From Miniimonas arenae (GTDB lineage Bacteria; Actinomycetota; Actinomycetes; Actinomycetales; Beutenbergiaceae), in assembly GCF_006351005.1 (NCBI RefSeq), contig NZ_VENP01000008.1, positions 1 through 64,000 of the forward strand: 64,000 nt of DNA. The letters are read 5' to 3'. Shown piece after piece: positions 61,684-64,000 of this stretch. Positions within the stretch are counted from its first letter, which is position 1. Each line of letters starts with the position of its first letter. The position numbers were made by a program, and so were the translations under genes. The notes beneath the pieces are model-generated. The model saw only the letters and a program-made list of their open reading frames with translations. It was not told where the DNA came from and ran no database searches.

Positions 61684-64000
61684 CAGTCCTCCACCTCCCA
61701 CGGTGCCTTCTCGAGCGCGACGTCGACGGCGAGCGCCCGCTCGTCCGCCGTCCCCGCCAGGGGGTCGCCCGGCCGGAGCAGGTCGAGCCGGAATCGCGCA
61801 CCGCGTGCGTTCGCCGGCAGGAACGCGAGTACCCGGGTACCACCGGGGGCGACGACGAGCGGTCCCTGCGCGGTCACCTCGCCGGCGCCCGGCGCGAGCA
61901 CGCCCGCCGGGGTGAGGCACGGCTGCGGCCGCGCGGCCCACCAGCCGTGCGACGGGTCGGCGGAGTCGCCCGGACCCGTCACCCACGTCGGCGCGAGGTG
62001 CTCGCGGTACAGCGCCTCGGACGCCTCGATCACGACGGCCAGCGGCCGCGGCGCCGGGTCGGCGCTCCACCACACCTCCACCCGAGGTGCGCTCGGGACG
62101 ACCGGAACGTCGAGTCCCGCGGCCTGCACCGCGGCGTCCCACTGGTCGCCCGAGGGGCGAGTCGGCAGGGCGGTGAGCGGCGTGATCGTGCGGCACAGCC
62201 GGTGCTCGACGGCGCTCGGCGCGATCCACGACGCGAGGTGCGCGAGCGAGTCGAACCGCGACGTGGTGAAGTTCGCGCGATACACCCGGGTGCGTGCGCC
62301 GCCCGCGATCGGGACGGACTCGATGTCGAGCAGGTAGTCGGTAAGGGGGTCCAGCTCGAACCGGAACGTCAGCACCTCGGTGTCCCGGGTGACCTCGTCC
62401 ACCCCGACGCACGGCGTGCTCGGCAGCAGCTCGGCGGCCGTCTGCTCCCACGCCTGGAGCGGCGCGGTCCGCGGGTGCAGCTCGGCGAGTCCGGCGTCGA
62501 GGCGTACCGCGGCGTCGGCAGGCAGCGCGAATGCCTGGCCCGCGGGGCCGCCGCCGGGCGGTGCGGGGTGGTGGCCCGAGGACGAGCGCACCGTGACCTC
62601 GAGGCGCCGTCCGTAGGCCGCGAACAGCTCGGGGACCGCCTGGTGCGAGAGCGCGATGCGCAGCGGGTCGTGGCAGAAGATGCCGGCGTCGCCCATGCCG
62701 GGCGTCGTGTCGAGGATCCACGGCGCGAGGTCGGTGGGGCACGCGGCGGCGGAGGCGCCGCGGAACCGGAAGGTCTGCGGGGTTCCGGCGTTCGGGTAGG
62801 TCGGCACGCGCGTCGGGTGCGCCTCGCCCGTCTCGACGTCCCAGTGCCAGCTCGCGGTGAGCGTGTAGTCCTGGCCGGGCACCAGGAGCGCGACGTCCGT
62901 GGGGGCGTGGGTCAGGCCGGTCTCGAACGCCTCCCGGTCGCTGTTCGTGACGGTCTCGTCCCAGCTTTCGCGCTCCGCCTCGGCGTACGTGACGGCCTCG
63001 AGCGCGACGACGTGCACGGGGCTCTCGTACGGCGGCGCCTCTCGGTCGCTCCAGCCGATGGCGAGCTGCGTGGTCTGCTTCTCCAGGCGCCCGAGGTCGG
63101 CGAGGAACAGCCCGAGGATCCGACCGTCGCGGATGACGGAGGCCGCCGCCCGACCGGCGAGCCGGACGGGACGCTCCCACGGGCCGCCCGGGTCCACCCA
63201 CGTGCCCGGGAGCGGGTGGGCGGCGTCCACGAGGTCGTCGTTGACGAGCCGGTACTCGGCCAGCACGGTGCCGTCCTCCGCTCGCTGCTGGAGAAGGACC
63301 TGGCGCTTGCGCTCGAGCGGCGCGACGAGCAGGACGCGCGCGGTGAGCAGGGGCTCGGTCAGATCGAGCAGCACGGCGTCCGCGAGCGCGTCCGGGGTCC
63401 AGCCGGCCTCGGCGCGCGCCTCCTCGAGCCGCTTGAGCTCGCGCTCGGTGAGCCCGACCGGGTCCGCCCACTCGTGCCACGGGCAGCGCAGCACCCGACC
63501 GTCGCAGAGCTTGCCTCGTACGAGGTCGGCCTCCACGAGCCGGGAGCGCGCGTGCCCCGCGAGGTCGGTGAGGTCCGTGCCCGAGGCGAGCGCCGCCGTC
63601 GCCGAGGTGAGGTCGATCGACAGGCCACCCGCCGTCGTACGCCCGGGCAGGCCCTTCGTCCACGTGGCGAGCGGGTCCGCGGGATCCGTCGCGCCGCCGC
63701 ACGGCACGGCGTCGCCGACCACGCGCGCGGGCTCGGTCGGGGCGAGCGCGTCGGCGGGCGTGCCGCTGCGCCACGGCTCGCGGACCCGGAGCACGCGTTC
63801 GGCCGGAGCGGACCGCGGCGCCGAGCCGGGCGGGTCGGGCCAGACGAGCCCGACGAGCGACCAGCCGGACTCGCTCGGTCCGAGCGGCTGACCGCCGAAG
63901 GTCCACAGCTGCGGCGCGGCCGGGACCGGCGGGTGGCACACGGTGCCCCAGCGGTGGTCGATCTGCCGGGTCAGGGTCTCGCCGTAGCTGATCGCCGAGC
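61683..64000 (-). CDS. Giant protein of unknown function, 5' part outside window
   Basis: 772 residues visible; the frame stays open to the window edge and reads SAISYGETLTRQIDHRWGTV there, so the GTG at 63941 is not a credible start. Sections include PWHEWADPVGLTERELKRLE with a helical stretch, then beta-rich parts (GQDYTLTASWHWDVETGE, AYGRRLEVTVRSSSGHHP, FRFELDPLTDYLLDIESVP). It has Trp-rich, repeated beta strands like its partner. No known domain seen. The coupled pair suggests two subunits of one assembly. Confidence 0.75.
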   Translation of the reverse strand, partial: SAISYGETLTRQIDHRWGTVCHPPVPAAPQLWTFGGQPLGPSESGWSLVGLVWPDPPGSAPRSAPAERVLRVREPWRSGTPADALAPTEPARVVGDAVPCGGATDPADPLATWTKGLPGRTTAGGLSIDLTSATAALASGTDLTDLAGHARSRLVEADLVRGKLCDGRVLRCPWHEWADPVGLTERELKRLEEARAEAGWTPDALADAVLLDLTEPLLTARVLLVAPLERKRQVLLQQRAEDGTVLAEYRLVNDDLVDAAHPLPGTWVDPGGPWERPVRLAGRAAASVIRDGRILGLFLADLGRLEKQTTQLAIGWSDREAPPYESPVHVVALEAVTYAEAERESWDETVTNSDREAFETGLTHAPTDVALLVPGQDYTLTASWHWDVETGEAHPTRVPTYPNAGTPQTFRFRGASAAACPTDLAPWILDTTPGMGDAGIFCHDPLRIALSHQAVPELFAAYGRRLEVTVRSSSGHHPAPPGGGPAGQAFALPADAAVRLDAGLAELHPRTAPLQAWEQTAAELLPSTPCVGVDEVTRDTEVLTFRFELDPLTDYLLDIESVPIAGGARTRVYRANFTTSRFDSLAHLASWIAPSAVEHRLCRTITPLTALPTRPSGDQWDAAVQAAGLDVPVVPSAPRVEVWWSADPAPRPLAVVIEASEALYREHLAPTWVTGPGDSADPSHGWWAARPQPCLTPAGVLAPGAGEVTAQGPLVVAPGGTRVLAFLPANARGARFRLDLLRPGDPLAGTADERALAVDVALEKAPWEVED

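Noticed and set aside
63359-63941. GTG at 63941 as start of the right-edge giant gene
   Set aside because: The frame continues to the window end with protein-like sequence, so the gene is truncated.

Overview
The window is very GC-rich DNA with short, often overlapping genes, frequent GTG starts and strong purine-rich ribosome sites. It comes from an actinobacterium. The gene order tlyA-nadK-recN-steA-steB-...-pyrG-Nudix and panB/glnA2/glnE follows the order I know from Mycobacterium tuberculosis. The GH3 glucosidase, polyphosphate glucokinase and overall style suggest a Micrococcales lineage such as Cellulomonas or its relatives; this lineage call is inference.

Layout. 1-14537 (+): a long chain of coupled genes, mostly with 1-4 bp stop/start overlaps. 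It runs from a TPR-like protein (5' end cut by the window) through HAD phosphatase, a small protein, tlyA, nadK, recN, steA and steB. A MraY-like/MurJ-like/GT4 envelope module follows, then pyrG and a Nudix hydrolase. 14554-25192 (-): secreted lipase, GH3 glucosidase coupled to ctaA, a 1299-residue secreted subtilase, and a two-gene ABC exporter. 25479-32423 (+): a complete SUF iron-sulfur operon, sufR-B-D-Rieske-C-S-U-T. 32491-38487: a PCD/VOC fusion, Nif3-like protein, a coiled-coil protein that lost its zinc ribbon, yaaA, RNase P RNA (rnpB), a small holin-like membrane protein, CsbD, ppgK and small proteins. 38507-44094: panB diverging from glnA2-glnE. 44167-47699 (-): a three-gene unit of a DUF6421-like protein, an SDR and a threonine aldolase. 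47971-57861: alpha/beta hydrolases, proline iminopeptidase, a two-component system, phosphoglycerate mutase, Ohr and a GlgC-like protein. 57943-64000 (-): two translationally coupled giant proteins of unknown function, the upstream one running off the window.

The most unusual non-coding feature is at 49903-50451. Three 71-nt copies of a nested palindrome are joined by 53-bp repeats built from the same 12-nt arm. Each 71-nt copy can fold into one long hairpin (12 bp, a 3x3 internal loop, 16 bp, a 5-nt loop). Neither unit length is a multiple of three, so the array is not a coding repeat. I find no matching known element.

Other recurring themes: at least ten genes carry a TANNNT -10 hexamer 6-8 nt before the start codon, the signature of leaderless transcription. 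Several proteins carry in-frame minisatellites (GGAPS, PTG, GAQPDLAG, RDG-RRPYQ). The DUF6421-like protein has an HEAEH plus EELRCD pattern resembling a zinc metallopeptidase site.
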